64,000 bases of DNA from Hepsetus odoe (GCA_017165825.1 CM029381.1:2743086-2807085); one strand, 5' to 3'; numbered from the stretch's first letter, positions 10,310 through 21,488 are shown. Notes: generated by a model not told the origin, from the letters alone. Numbers and translations: made by a program.

Positions 10310-11450
10310 CTTTTTTAGACTTATTTACACTTGATACGTTTATACACTTTATTAGATACAAAAAACTAAGCCTATACATTTTGCTGGACATGTGTAAATT
10401 TTATTAGACCCCTTTAAACTTTACCAGAGATCTGTAATCTATATTAGACACCAGTACACTTCGCTGGACATCTGTAAACTTTACTGGACATGTGTAAAAT
10501 TGACTAGACCCCTTTAAACCTTACCGGAGATCTGTACACTACATTAGACATCTGTAAACTTTACTGGACATGTGTAAACTTTACTAAACGTATCTGTAAA
10601 CTTTTTTAGATGCTTCTAAACTTTATTGAACATCTGTAAACTGTATTAGACACCTATACACTTTACTAGACACCTGTAAACTTTATTAGATGCCTATACA
10701 CTTTATTGGACATCTTTAAAATTTAGGGGTGGCCTAGTGGTTAGGGTGGGCTGGTGACCTGTCCAGGGTGTGTCCCGTCCTTCGCCCTGTGTGAGCTGGG
10801 ATGGACTCCAGCACTCCCCCGTGACCCCGCTTGGGACAAGCGGCAGAAAATGACTGACTCATTTTCCATTGAAAATCCATTTACAATTTATTTGACACTT
10901 ACTCACTTGATTTGAAGCCTACACACTTTCCCTTCAGTTATCACTTTTGGACATCTGTAAACTTTAGTAGAGCCCAGTACACCTTGTTTGATATCTGTTA
11001 ACTTTACTAGACAACTATTCACTATATTTGATGTCTGTAAACTTTATTAGATGTTTTTAGACACCACTGAACTTTATTTGATGTCTGTAAACTTTATTAG
11101 ACCCCTTTACACTTTATTTTACATCTGAAAATTAGATTTAATACCGGTAACATTTATTGGACACCTTTACGCTTTGCTTTTACGCTTTATTGGATGTCTG
11201 TAACTTTTAGATACTTTTACACTTTAAGGTCTGTGTTGTGTGTCTGTAAACTAGAGGTTTTTACACTTTAATGTCTGTAAACTTTATTTGATACCTTTAC
11301 ACTTTATTTAATGTCTGTGTTGTCTCTAAACTTTTTTAGACAGCTATGCCCTTTATTTTGGGCTTTTACTCTTTTTAGACATTTTTAAGACGTTGAGAAC
11401 ACTTTATTAGAGGCCAGTTCACCCTGTTGAAGGTCTGTAAACTAATCTGA
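10310..11450. repeat. Minisatellite, TGTAAACTTTATTAGACA units
   Basis: Degenerate 20-22-base tandem units (ACTTTATTAGACATCTGTAA type) over about 1.1 kb, interrupted by a LINE/SINE-type fragment at 10726-10865. No gene. Confidence 0.85.
10726..10865 (+). repeat. LINE/SINE-type fragment
   Basis: Begins with an A-box-like GGTGGCCTAGTGGTTAGG, then GGCTGGTGACCTGTCCAGG and GGGATGGACTCCAGCACTCC. The second part is a sequence widespread in fish genomes. It is inserted in the minisatellite. Confidence 0.5.
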
Positions 11451-12167
11451 GGCTCTTGTATCTCGTCCTGCTGCTCCACCTCACACCTCCACTATAAAGC
11501 TCATCTGCAGAAGACGAGAGCAGAATCATTCAGAAACGGAGGGGACTTGGAAAAGACGGGATTCACCTCCCTGCTCTCACTCCAGGACAGCAGGAGAACG
11601 TCCCTGCTGCCCAGAACTAAAGCGTCTAATGACATCTAGTGGAGGGCTGGAGGTTTGAGGAAGGAATAAGAAAGATTTCATAACCAAGGTCAATGGGTCA
11701 AATTAAAGCTGGTTTGAAGGCGAGATCATCAGCCGGAGGAGCATCAATCCTTCTCATTTCCTCTGGACACTAAAACTCTGCTGGCCTTCAGCACCGGGTC
11801 GAGCACGTTCCTCATTAAAACAGCCTTGAGGAAGGAAAAAAAGAGGCAGACTCGTCTCATACTTCAAGATGGCGGACGCCACCGTTTGCAACCCATGTGT
11901 CTGTTGTGATCTGTAGTAGTGCCTCAGCATTTAGGTCGTTTTTGTCAGAAGGAGAGTTTAAGCTGGACTTTAATGAGTTTAAATGGGATTTAATGGACAG
12001 TTTACCGCCAACATCCCCACAAGTGTCGACGTGCCGAGAACGACTGGTTTTTGGTCGTATGATCAAAATAACAACCAACAGCACTAAATGGACGAGACGC
12101 ACCAAAAAAAAGGCATGAAATTCACCCCCAGATGTAACTACTTATCATAGAAGACTCTTATTTTGAA
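11451..12167. other. No gene found between the minisatellite and the SINE
   Basis: Unique-looking DNA. It contains CAAGATGGCGGACGCC at 11865-11880 and short frames on both strands with no recognisable product. Confidence 0.4.
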
Positions 12168-12406
12168 TGAAAGTGAAGTGAAAGTGACTATTCTCATCAT
12201 TGTGAAACAGCACAGCACACTGTGAACTACAACGAAATTACACCTCTGCTTCGTACCCATACATAGCTACTAAAAGCACCCAGGGAGCAGTGACAGGGAC
12301 GGTACCTTGCTCAAGGGTACCTCAGGGCAGCCTACTGGTCTGGGATTCAAACCCACAATCTTCTGATCCTGGGGCTTCGTCCCTAAACACCAGGCCACCG
12401 CTGCCC
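12168..12406 (-). mobile_element. tRNA-derived SINE (family A)
   Basis: Near full length on the minus strand, from GGGGCAGCGGTGGCCTGG to CACTTTCACTTCACTTTC. It lies about 200 bases past the probable oaz1 polyadenylation site. Confidence 0.75.
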
Positions 12407-12594
12407 CAAAGGTTGGGAGTCCAATCGAGTCATCGTGTAGTTAGATCCAATTTCTTGTGCTAGGTGCAAATGATGTGAAATCCTAAACCATTTCACCGTT
12501 TTACTCCTAAAACTTGGCCGTAAACCTGCGTTTATTGCTCAAGAGCTCGCCATTTTAAAAAAAAATACATTAAAAAATAAAATCATAAACCAGC

Positions 12595-13399
12595 CAGTTT
12601 TTTTTTCAAACCTTTTTATTATCACAGAAGCACAACAGGTACCACTAGGCAAGTGTACATCAAAACGTCCAAACCACCGGGAGGGGACAAAAAATAAAAG
12701 TGGAGAAGGAATGCGAGCTTCATGAGAAGAGCACAGCGGAGACGAGGCTCGGCGTTCGAGTCACGAAACGGAGAGGAAAAAGATGAAACGCGCTTCTGGT
12801 GTTCCGCCTCGACTCTTCCGGCACGAGTCGTTCGTTTTCACTCTGACGTACCGCAGGATTGCTGCTCGGAGGAGACGGGGAAGCGCTGGCTGCGATTATG
12901 TGCATTTTTAAACAGATTTAAACAGTTCTGGACACAGTCGAGGAGGACGATTTCACGAGCCGTTCGAGATGCCGACGTACCCGAGTGTGTGTAAACCGAA
13001 TGACCTTTTTAGTTTCTACATTCAAGAACTTTTACATAAACTGATTGAGCGATTAAAAAAACAAAACAAAAACACCACCACACACCGATATAGAGAAATA
13101 TGATAATTCCCTTGTAGGACGATTCCCTTGTAACGCTGACACAACTGAAAAATAAGTGGGGAATAAAAGGAGGAATGACTGTAAAGGAGGGTGGAATAAC
13201 GAGCACACTACGCTGAAAAATACCAAAAATCCAGCCGTATTTGAACACAAAAGCAGGAGAGAGAGTAGCGCTCGATCCGAGGGAGGCCGTCGGGACGGGG
13301 CTCATACTGAGGGATAAGGCGGGGAGGGAACGAGGGAGAACCAATGAAATACGAGGGGCTAAAAGGAGGGAGGAGTTGTCCAAGGTCTCGGCTCTGGAA
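12595..13399 (-). other. oaz1: oaz1 3' UTR (inferred)
   Basis: About 800 bases follow the stop codon without another gene or clear transposon, which suggests transcribed 3' UTR. An AATAAA signal on the minus strand at 12615-12620 would end it. Small open frames here on both strands resemble nothing known. Confidence 0.6.
12615..12620 (-). terminator. oaz1: Polyadenylation signal for oaz1
   Basis: AATAAA on the minus strand, followed by a run of A residues on that strand just downstream. It is the first canonical hexamer found after the oaz1 stop codon, about 780 bases away. Confidence 0.55.
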
Positions 13400-13530
13400 T
13401 TAATCTTCATCGGAAGAATCCCTGTCGAAGTTGTAGGCCATGAAGAAAACGTCGGGTCGGGACGGGACGGGGGAATGGCCCGGATTCACAATCTCAAAGC
13501 CCAGAAAGCTGAACGTACGCACCAACTTAG
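13400..13530 (-). CDS. oaz1: oaz1 exon 5 (C-terminus)
   Basis: Reads AKLVRTFSFLGFEIV, PGHSPVPSRPDVFFMAYNF and ends DSSDED with TAA at 13402-13400. The acceptor is TCTCTGCAG. The acidic C-terminus is typical of OAZ1. Confidence 0.93.
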
Positions 13531-16500
13531 CTGCAGAGAAGAAAGAAAAAAAAAAAAAGAAAAAAAAGATTGCATGGGTATAAAAACAAGTAAGATGTCG
13601 CTTCCCTGAGCAGAAAAAAGGTCTGTGTTTCTATTCTTGGATCCAAACATTTCTGAACACTTCTGTTAGAAGGAAGCTGTTTCAGTCACATCACTGGGAA
13701 AAGTTTGGAAATAAAATTTAAAAAAAAGGTGTGCACAAAACGTTTTACGCTTAAGCTGATCCAAACCAAACTGCCTAAAGTCCTGCGTTTTCCTCAAAAA
13801 ACACAAGCATGTGCATTGTTTTAAAACAAACAGATTACTGGATCTAAATAATCATCCAAATCGTTTGTGGATTACTCCATTAATAATGAGCGGGTGAGTA
13901 AAGATTTTCAGCAGATATTAAGAGCGTCACTCAAACAACCTGCTTATATGAACTGACTAATTCTCTGAATCAAATTAGTGATGACTTTGCATTTGAAATG
14001 GAAAACGGGGAACCTGCAGGCAATTTTAAAGCTGCAGGACGAACAGTCCCCACAAGAGGGCGCCACGACACTGAAAACCAGAAAACCCAAACGAGCCGAA
14101 TCTCACCAAGGCAGTACGAGCAAATCATCCTTTTAAAAAAGTTCATGAATTACTGTAAAATGGCGCCAGAGGGTTTGTAATGAGAGGAGAATGAGGAGCA
14201 GACATGGTTCTAAAAAGAAAAGGAGGATCACTGGACGTACCACGATCGTCTCTGTTCTTGTAAAAGCAGACAAACACGCTGACGACTTTTAGATGTTCTT
14301 CAGCAAACTCTAGCAAAGAAGCCAAGCTGGAAGGAGAATCAGATGTAAAAATTTAGTGCATCGCTGTGGACACGTTACTCAGCCTCATCCAGTGACATCA
14401 CGCTTCTTTAAAATTATGTATCGGCGCTTTTCTTTAAAACCGATCAAATATGAGCAAGCATCCCACGTAACCTCCGAGCTCTGGCTCACCTCTCTTTGCT
14501 GCCTTCTGGAAGCAGGTCGTGAGGGATCTCGACGTAGAGGCCGTCCTCACGAAGCACCGCCTCCCAGTGAATCACCCGGGAGACGGTGGGTCGGCTCTGG
14601 AAGTGCAGTATCCCGGGGCGACCGGCCCCAGCAGGCTGCTCCGTCACAGTCAACTTCCTGTCCTGATCGGGGGGGGGGACGGGACATTCGGGGATTAGGT
14701 CTGCACGTCACCAATAATTCACTTTTCCCCAAATCGCTCTTTCCTGTGTGTTATTTGAGTAAGTACTGAATGTGCTGCTGCAATTCAAGGCTTATTTCTA
14801 TAAACCAAGTATTTCCTCCATGTTTTTTCCTGAGCAGCAATAGCAGTTCAGAAGTTTAAGCACGACTGTCCCGTAACAGAACCACGCTGGTACAGTTATC
14901 AGCTGAGCTCATAGATGCTTCTCCCTTCAGCATCATGTTTCCTGAAACGTTCGTTTACTTTCACTTTAACCCGATAAAATCTCTGGACTGTGCTTACAAA
15001 CACGCATGTTCTTATAAACGGCGAGAACCTTCTTCAGGCGTGTGGGCGTGTGTCCTGAACACACTGATACCACAAGGTCACATGACAGGACGCAGCCTTT
15101 GTTTACGTGCTATCTGAGCTGCAGACTGACCTACCAGAACTTTCTTCACACATTCGTGTCGTGTGTCAGGGCTATATTTGCACGCTCGCGTGGGCCGATT
15201 TGCAAAACCTTGCACTTATTTCTGCTTTTAAGCGTCCACGTGCAAATTAAGCACTAAAAATACTACAAACTAAGCTCTACCAACAACCTCAAATGAGGAA
15301 ATGCTAAGAAAACTCGGCACGAAGAGAACGTGAACTTGGGCTTGATTTGTTACAGGGTCGGATCAGATTCTTTCTCTCTTTTTCACTCGTCCGACTGGCT
15401 GGTACAGAAACCGGATTCCTAGTTTCGGATTAGTGCCGCCAACTGAATGATATTATTTTAGCTGTGAAGTTATCACATGCTCTAATAGTAGCTAAGTAAT
15501 TAAATGAAGGGGAAAAAATAGTGTAAAATCGTGTAGGTCTGTGTCCTCACCGAGTACAGTGGCCGAGCTGTGGGAGGGTGATCCCGTGTACCATTCCCTC
15601 GCCCACCTGGGATCTTCAGGGGTGGGAGAGGGGCATCAGGAGCACCACAGAGGCCCGGGACCAGGGGTACTACTACAGCGTAGAGACAGACTGGAAAACA
15701 AGAACACACTTTATTAACCATTTCTGTTCACCGAATCCTTCACCACAGTGCCCCTGCTGTATCTGCCTTCTCCATAATCGTCTTCAAATCTCATCCAGCT
15801 GCCTCTGAAAAAACAACCAGTAGTTTTTAACATTTGGAAACTCTCAAGGAAATCAGATCCAAGACCAAGATCTTTGCACCGCTGAGCTAATTTGGATGCT
15901 GAACTGTCCCATATGATGTTAAAGGCCACCTCCTGAACCCAATAAAAGCATAAAACCCCACACCGCCGAGGAACGGGTGGACGTGAGCGACTGAACGAGC
16001 CGAGGCGCAATAAAAACGAGAAAAACTGTACACTCGGCCAGCGAAACGCAGGCTTCGCCGATGGTCTTGGAAAGAGTAAACACTAAACTGAATGGCCTGA
16101 CAAAACAAGAAGCTTTCAAAGAAAACAGCAAAACCCAATTTAACAACAGTGCCAACCCGAGGCCAATATGACCTCGTGTCTGGAACAATGACGACACAAC
16201 AACGGTGGATTGTCATATGACGTCATGTTTAATGCAACAACAAAGTGGACGAAAGACCACTAAAAAAACTAATCTGGTGTGATTGAACACCCCAAATGAA
16301 GCGAATTAAGCCATTTTGCGGGAATGCACCACATTTGTGGGAGCCAGAACGCTTTATTTTATTAATAATGGCGTCATTATAAACGTCGCCGCTGTGACGC
16401 AGCAGCAAAACCACGTCACTGTTGAAAAAAAGAAAAACACGAGCGATTTCTTAATTCCATAAATTCAGACCCAATCCTGGTTTCCGCTTTGAATAAAACT

Positions 16501-17136
16501 TTACATTCTGTTAAACTCGTCGCCAAAGTCCTAAAACGTTTCCCAAACGCGACGTTTAACTGACAGCTGGCGCTCGAGCAGGCCTTTAAAATTTACCTCA
16601 GATTAGCCTAGCCTAGCCTAGCCCGCTTCGTCATTCCTCAAACGAGGACAAAACGTCGCTTATCGCAATGTCAACACTTTAGGCGTCGAACAATAAACGC
16701 TTATGAGACCAAATGTAATTGTGTACGTTTTTATTTCGAAACCGTTTTCAATTTTCGTCGAAAATAGCAGCTGGACTCGCTCGGAGGCTAATTAGCATGT
16801 TGCTAGGGAACAAGCGAACAGCAGTTTAACGACAATCACGATCGATTTTTGGTAAAGAAACAAAAGCGGTGAGGTTTAAGGCGTTAAAACGATACAAATG
16901 CCTAAGTTAAAGGTAAAAAGAGTTAATATTTCTATATATATTTAGAGAAACCCGAGCTCGGCCTGCCCTCCCCTTCGCGACCTGCTTTTTATTTTTTCCA
17001 CTTACTTGCCAATCATGTCACAGATTTTACTACTATTCCTTAAAGCGTCCATATTGGGCTGAGGTTGCCTTTTTCCTTCTTTTTCGCGAGCGAAGCAGTG
17101 ACTGTTGAGTATCCGCTGGAGGTTGGATTTGACCAT
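13400..17136 (-). CDS. oaz1: oaz1, ornithine decarboxylase antizyme 1 (needs +1 frameshift)
   Basis: Joined minus-strand coding exons are 17136-17006, 15690-15551, 14662-14490, 14326-14241 and 13530-13400. All have GT-AG borders and the phases agree. With one base skipped at the frameshift site the product has 219 residues (human OAZ1 has 228). Frame 0 alone gives 61 residues ending WCS-stop. Antizyme binds ornithine decarboxylase monomers, sends them to the 26S proteasome without ubiquitin, and blocks polyamine uptake; polyamines stimulate the frameshift, giving feedback control. Landmarks are MVKSNLQRILNSHCFAREKE (1-20), LKIPGGRGN (68-76), LLEFAEEHL (about 151-159), VFVCFYKNRDDR, and TFSFLGFEIV..PGH..VP.RPD (182-203) near the C-terminus. 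It ends DSSDED. A second in-frame Met at residue 29 could give a shorter form. Which teleost paralogue (oaz1a or oaz1b) this is cannot be told here. Confidence 0.95.
14241..14326 (-). CDS. oaz1: oaz1 exon 4
   Basis: Reads SLASLLEFAEEHLKVV then VFVCFYKNRDDR, part of the conserved acetyltransferase-like antizyme core that contacts ODC. The acceptor is TTCTCCTTCCAG and the donor GTACGT. Confidence 0.93.
14490..14662 (-). CDS. oaz1: oaz1 exon 3
   Basis: Reads DRKLTVTEQ, then RPGILHFQSRP, IHWEAVLREDGLYVEIP and LPEGSKER, ending two bases into a codon. The acceptor follows a C-rich tract (GATCAG before 14662) and the donor is GTGAGC. It matches the antizyme segment between the PGGRGN motif and the LLEFAEE helix. 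Confidence 0.92.
15551..15690 (-). CDS. oaz1: oaz1 exon 2 (carries the recoding site)
   Basis: Acceptor TTTTCCAG precedes 15690. Frame 0 reads NLSLRCSSTPGPGPLWCS and stops at TGA (15638-15636). The +1 frame continues DAPLPPLKIPGGRGN and ends LYS at the GTGAGG donor (15550). The exon is 140 bases long; exons 1 and 2 minus the skipped base make exactly 90 codons. Confidence 0.95.
15580..15632 (-). promoter_or_regulatory. oaz1: Frameshift-stimulating RNA pseudoknot in oaz1
   Basis: Starting three bases after the UGA. Stem 1 pairs 15632-15628 with 15600-15596 (5 bp) and 15626-15621 with 15607-15602 (6 bp), separated by one U-C mismatch (15627/15601). Stem 2 pairs loop bases GATCCC (15614-15609) with GGGATC (15585-15580). 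This is the H-type pseudoknot known to stimulate antizyme 1 frameshifting in vertebrates. Pairing was checked base by base. Confidence 0.9.
15635..15641 (-). promoter_or_regulatory. oaz1: +1 programmed ribosomal frameshift site, TCC TGA T
   Basis: The last sense codon of the short frame is TCC, followed by TGA and then T, inside TGCTCCTGATGCC. This is the classic antizyme shift site: the ribosome pauses at UGA with UCC in the P site, skips one base and reads GAU. The two frames on either side each encode conserved antizyme sequence, which confirms the shift point. Confidence 0.96.
17006..17136 (-). CDS. oaz1: oaz1 exon 1 (start, frame 0)
   Basis: Encodes MVKSNLQRILNSHCFAREKE and on to CDMIG plus two bases of the next codon. 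The ATG at 17136-17134 is the conserved antizyme start. The reading frame stays open upstream through the 5' leader, but those residues do not resemble the family. The donor is GTAAGT at 17005. Confidence 0.93.
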
Positions 17137-17139
17137 CCG

Positions 17140-17440
17140 GCCCGGGAGCGTTTCACGGCCGGCTCGCTCTGCTCTCACCTCGGCTTCGCAGTGAGCGTTC
17201 GGCCGCTGAGGCTGGAGGGGTGTATTTTCTTCCACACCCGCACTCGGGGAGAAACCCCGCCTCCCTTTCGCTGCGATTGGCCAGCTTCGCGTCTACGCCA
17301 ATCATAACGAGGGGGGACAGCCAATGAGAGCGCAGAAAGGTGGGGGACCTGTGCCGAACGCGGGTGTGGAATGAAAAGGAAAGGAACGGGGGGGAGGGGA
17401 GGAGTGGAGGCGTGGAGGCGTCGTTGTGGCTGATGGAAAA
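17140..17440 (-). promoter_or_regulatory. oaz1: Probable oaz1 promoter and 5' leader
   Basis: A GC- and CpG-rich stretch immediately upstream of the oaz1 start. Three CCAAT boxes lie within 50 bases (17276-17280, 17298-17302, 17321-17325). This is a housekeeping-type promoter with no TATA box. The transcription start probably lies around 17150-17270, but this is not determined. Confidence 0.55.
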
Positions 17441-17449
17441 TTACTGAAA

Positions 17450-17784
17450 CCCTGCAGAAAACACTGGAGGAAATGAAAATAGAGAGGAAAAAAGCTTTGT
17501 TTTCACCCCCCCCTCCTTGCAATATGTCCATTTTGGACTGTTTTTTTCTCCCTCTGGTCTCCAGTCAGTATTTCAGTTTCAAAAAGTCATTAAAATCATC
17601 AAAACTATTCAAATAATTTCAAATCAACAAAGCATTGAACTAGGTTAGAGTGAAGGAACTAGGTTAGAGTTTCATTTGTGTAAAAGTGATCCAACGGGTT
17701 CTTTGGGCCCAATATTTGGCTAGACATCAGATTAAGCCAATAATGGCCTTGCAGTTTAGCCCTACATGCAAGATCTCCTGTCTT
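17450..17784. other. No gene found upstream of oaz1
   Basis: AT-rich DNA between the oaz1 promoter and a dispersed repeat. No exon or RNA gene seen. Confidence 0.4.
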
Positions 17785-18200
17785 GTTGAGGAACAGTTCT
17801 CCAGATCTTCCTGAAGGACAGTGACGTTGTCTCTCATTTTCAGTACAGTCTCTACCTGAGCAGTTCTCCAGATCTTCCTGAAGGACAGTGATGTTGTCTC
17901 TCATTTTCAGTCCAGTCTCTGTACCTGAACAGTTCTCTAGATCTTCCTGAAGGACAGTGTTGTCTTTTATTTTCAGTCTCTGTACCTGAGCAGTTTGATT
18001 GTTTTGTGTTGATTAATCCACACAGTGATCCACGTCTGAACCTTCAAGCAGAACAAAGCGTCTATCTTAAGACATGAAGCAGTGAAGAAACAGGTGCAGA
18101 TGATTCCAGATGATTAGTTTACTACTGATACTGAATGCAGAGTGGTTGGATCCCCTTTATCTGGAACCTTGCATCTTGTGACACTGGAACATTCGACCCA
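17785..18200 (+). repeat. Unclassified dispersed element, copy 2, three internal units
   Basis: Contains three tandem copies of a unit of about 65-74 bases (starting CAGTTCTCCAGATCTTCCTG), followed by the shared right part (ACCTTCAAGCAGAACAAAGC and on to CCTTTATCTGGAACCTTGCA). Other copies carry one or two units. Confidence 0.7.
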
Positions 18201-18715
18201 TTAATCAGCTCAATACGCTGAAGACGGTTGGAAGGACATAAAGTTGTGCTTTTGCACCAACAAGTAAAGTGTGAAGAAACGAGAGGCTTTTGCACAGGAC
18301 TGTGGGTCGAGGTGCAGCTGGAATCTGCACCATCATTTATTATACATCTCGGCGAAAGGTTGCGGTCTGATGAGGCCTTATCTGTGGAAACAATCATCCA
18401 GCTGCTGAAGGTCAGGTTAACTGATCAGCAGATGAGATAAAGGTAGAGGGTCATGGTATCTGTTGTTATCAGGCATCTGTCGTTCTGCTTGTGGTCTTAA
18501 ATGAAGAGGTTTGTCTCATATATTTGGCAGACTCACAACAGCGGCGAGTGTTGATTCCACTGAAGATTGAGGTCTCTCGCTTTGCAGAAATTTACATTCG
18601 TCCTTTATCTTCACTTTTCCAAGTCCTGTTTGGCTCCAGCAAAGTTCTAACATTCATTTTTACCCTCCTCACTTAATCAGATCAGCAGAGATTGGTATTT
18701 AAATGAACTTTTTTA

Positions 18716-18936
18716 GAGACTAGATCAGAAGGTCACGAGTTCGAATCTCAAACCTGTAGGTTTCCCTGAGGTACCCTTGAGGAAGGTATCGTCCCCATCA
18801 CTGCTCCCCAGGTGCTTTTAAAAGCTGCCCCCTGCTGGACATGTGTGGGGGTGAAATGCAGTGATCTAATTTCATTGTGTTTTACTGTGTGCTGTGTTTC
18901 ACAATGACAAGTATAGTCACTTTCACTTCACTTATC
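18716..18936 (+). mobile_element. tRNA-derived SINE (family A), head truncated
   Basis: Plus-strand copy with B box (GAGTTCGAATCTC), TGAGGTACCCTTGAGGAAGG, and the tail ATAGTCACTTTCACTTCACT. Confidence 0.7.
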
Positions 18937-19429
18937 CTGGCACAAGGGGGGGTTATTAAAAAAGTTGTTTCTATTATATCTAAAGCCATTTTTAAACAAA
19001 CTCCTGAGCATTTCTGAAAAGGGCTCAGAAAGCCCTGCTTTATTTGAGAGGTTTGAAGTTAATGTGAGCTGTGTTTTTGTCGTTTTACACTTTTATGTGT
19101 TCATTCTTCTTTTGTTTAACAACGATGATCGTTTCATTAGTAGTTTTTCTCGTATTCTCATTGTTTATTAGATTTTGTTTAGATTTTCCAAGAATTTTAA
19201 AAAATCCCTTTTAAAATCTAGGTTAGCCCAATCCTATATTGCTAATTAACTCATTTGTAAAACTTCAGAATTCAGGATGTGCCACTTTTTCTTCACCAAA
19301 CTTACTTTTCAATGAAAGGCTTTTGCCTCCTGACATGCAACAAGAAAAAGTTGGAGTGGTATAAAAAATGCTAACTAAATCAGTCATCTGGTGGTGATGG
19401 TAATCATGATTTGGTTATAAAGCTGTATC

Positions 19430-21043
19430 CAGGCTTTGAGGAGTAAAGATCAGCTGAGGATCTCCTATTTGTCAACAAATGGCGCATGTGGCAGGGCATC
19501 TCCACCTGCCTGTGACGGTGACTCCTCCCTCCCAGATGTGCTGAACTGCTTCTATGCACAGTTTGATGCGGCTAACAACACGGAAATGAGGAAGACCATC
19601 CCTCCTCCAAACGACCAGATTCTCTGTCTGACCACGGCCGAGGTGAGAAGATCTCTACAGAGAGTCAACCCAACTGACAGATGTTCTCACTGACATCTTC
19701 AACATCTCTCTGAGCACCACTGTTGTTCCCAAGTGCTTCAAGACCACCAGGATCATTCCAGTGCCAAAGAAATCATCTGTCTCTTGCCTCAACGATTATC
19801 GTCCCGTCGCACTCACACCCATCATCATGAAGTGCTTTGAGAGACTAGTCATGAGGCACATCAAGTCTCAGATCCCCTCCTCACTGGACCCCCTGCAGTT
19901 TGCGTATCGTCCCAACTGCTCAACGGACGATGCTCTCTCCAGCACCATCCACCTGGCCCGTTCTCATCTGGACAGTTATGCCAGAATGCTGTTCATCGAC
20001 TACAATTCAGCATTCAACACCATCATCCCTCAGCATCTGAGTGAGAAACTGAGGCTGCTGGACCTGAATACCTCCCTCTGTAACTGGATCCTGGACTTCC
20101 TGACTGGGAGACCCCAGTCAGTCAGGATCGCTAGCAGCACCTCCAACACCATCATGCTGAGCACAGGGTCCCTCAGGGCTGTGTGCTCAGCCCACTGCTG
20201 TTCACATTGATGACCCACGACTGTGCAACCAAGCACAGCTCCAACCACATCATCAAATGCGCTGATGATGCAGCCGTGGTGGGTCTGATCAGCGGTGGTG
20301 ACGAGGCAGCGTACAGAGAGGAGATAGAACAGCTCCACTGAACATCAACACCTCCGCTGTGGAGATGGTCCAGAGCACCAAGTTTCTCGGTGTTCACATC
20401 ACTGACAACCTCACGTGGTCCCTCAACACCAACTTCATCACTAAGAAAGCCCAGCAGCGCCTCTACTTCCTGCGCAGACTGAGGAAAGCCCATCTTCCAC
20501 CACCGATCCTCACCATCTTCTACAGGGGAACCATCAAGAGCATCCTGAGCAGCTGCATTACTGCCTGGTACGGGAACTGTAATGTCTTAGACCGCAAGTC
20601 CCTACAACGGGTAGTGAGAACAGCTGAGAAGATCATCGGGATCTCTCTGCCCTCTGTACAGGACATTTTCACCACTTGCTGCATCCGCAAAGCAACCAGC
20701 ATTGTGGATGATCCCTCCCACCCGTCCCACACTCTCTTCTCCCTCCTGCCGTCCGGGAAAAGGTTCCGCAGCATACGGGCCTCCACTACCAGGATGGGAA
20801 ATAGTTTCTTCCCCCTGGCCATCAGACTTTTAAACTGACAATATCCTCACAATTATTACTCTTCCATCCATATATCAACTATTTATTTTTTACTTTATTG
20901 CACATCGCACGTTACCGTACTGATAACGCTGCTTCGCTTGTTGTCATATGTATAGCACCAGGGTCCTGGAGGAACGTTATTTCGTTTCACTGTGTACTGT
21001 GTATATGGCTGAAATGAGAATTAAATCCTACTTGACTTGACCT
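19430..21043 (+). mobile_element. Degenerate LINE (L2/CR1/jockey type), copy 1
   Basis: The plus strand carries frames broken by deletions and stops. An upstream piece (MRKTIPPPND) is followed by a reverse-transcriptase part from 19761 (CLNDYRPVALTPIIMKCFER, YRPNCSTDDA, FIDYNSAFNTI). The C-terminal part at 20359-20838 contains TKFLGVHITDNLTW and ends in LLN-stop. The 3' UTR contains TATTGCACATCGCAC and ends in ACTTGACTTGA. The endonuclease part is absent (5' truncated). The catalytic FADD-like box is present only in a broken frame. It cannot be active. Confidence 0.85.
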
Positions 21044-21229
21044 GAAATGTGTAAGAAACGGACAATTCCTCAGAAAAAGATTAGTGGTGGTTTGCATATT
21101 TCTTCCTCGATGGGGCATAGTGTCATTGGCGGTCCAAGGAATTTGTGAAGGAATTTCAGTGCGAGAAGATCAAAGACACAAGCCTAAGCTGAACACCAAT
21201 CTTCTCAGATCCTTCAGAGGAAGTGAAAG

Positions 21230-21485
21230 TGAAAGTCTGTCATTGTGAAAAGAAAGTGAAGTGAAAGTGACTATACTTGTCATTGTGAAACTAAATGAAA
21301 TTCAGCCTCTGCATTTCACCTGCACACACTGCAGCAGGGGGTAGCTATTGAAAGTGCTCAGGGAGCAGTGATGGGGACTGTACTTTACTCTAGGGTACCT
21401 CAGATAAACTTACTGGGCTGGGATTCAAACCCATGACCTTCTGATCCTGGGGCCTTGTCCCTAACCACTAGACCACCACTGCCTT
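21230..21485 (-). mobile_element. tRNA-derived SINE (family A)
   Basis: Near full length on the minus strand. A partly duplicated tail (two GTGAAAGTGAAAGT blocks) lies at the left. A second, head-bearing fragment follows at 21489-21637. Confidence 0.7.
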
Positions 21486-21488
21486 GCT

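Noticed and set aside
12720..12994. Opposed frames in the oaz1 3' UTR as a separate small gene
   Set aside because: No homology, splice sites or start context; within the likely UTR.
15500..15721. Single 73-codon frame covering oaz1 exon 2 with flanking intron
   Set aside because: It merges intron and the +1 frame; the true product uses both frames and spliced borders.
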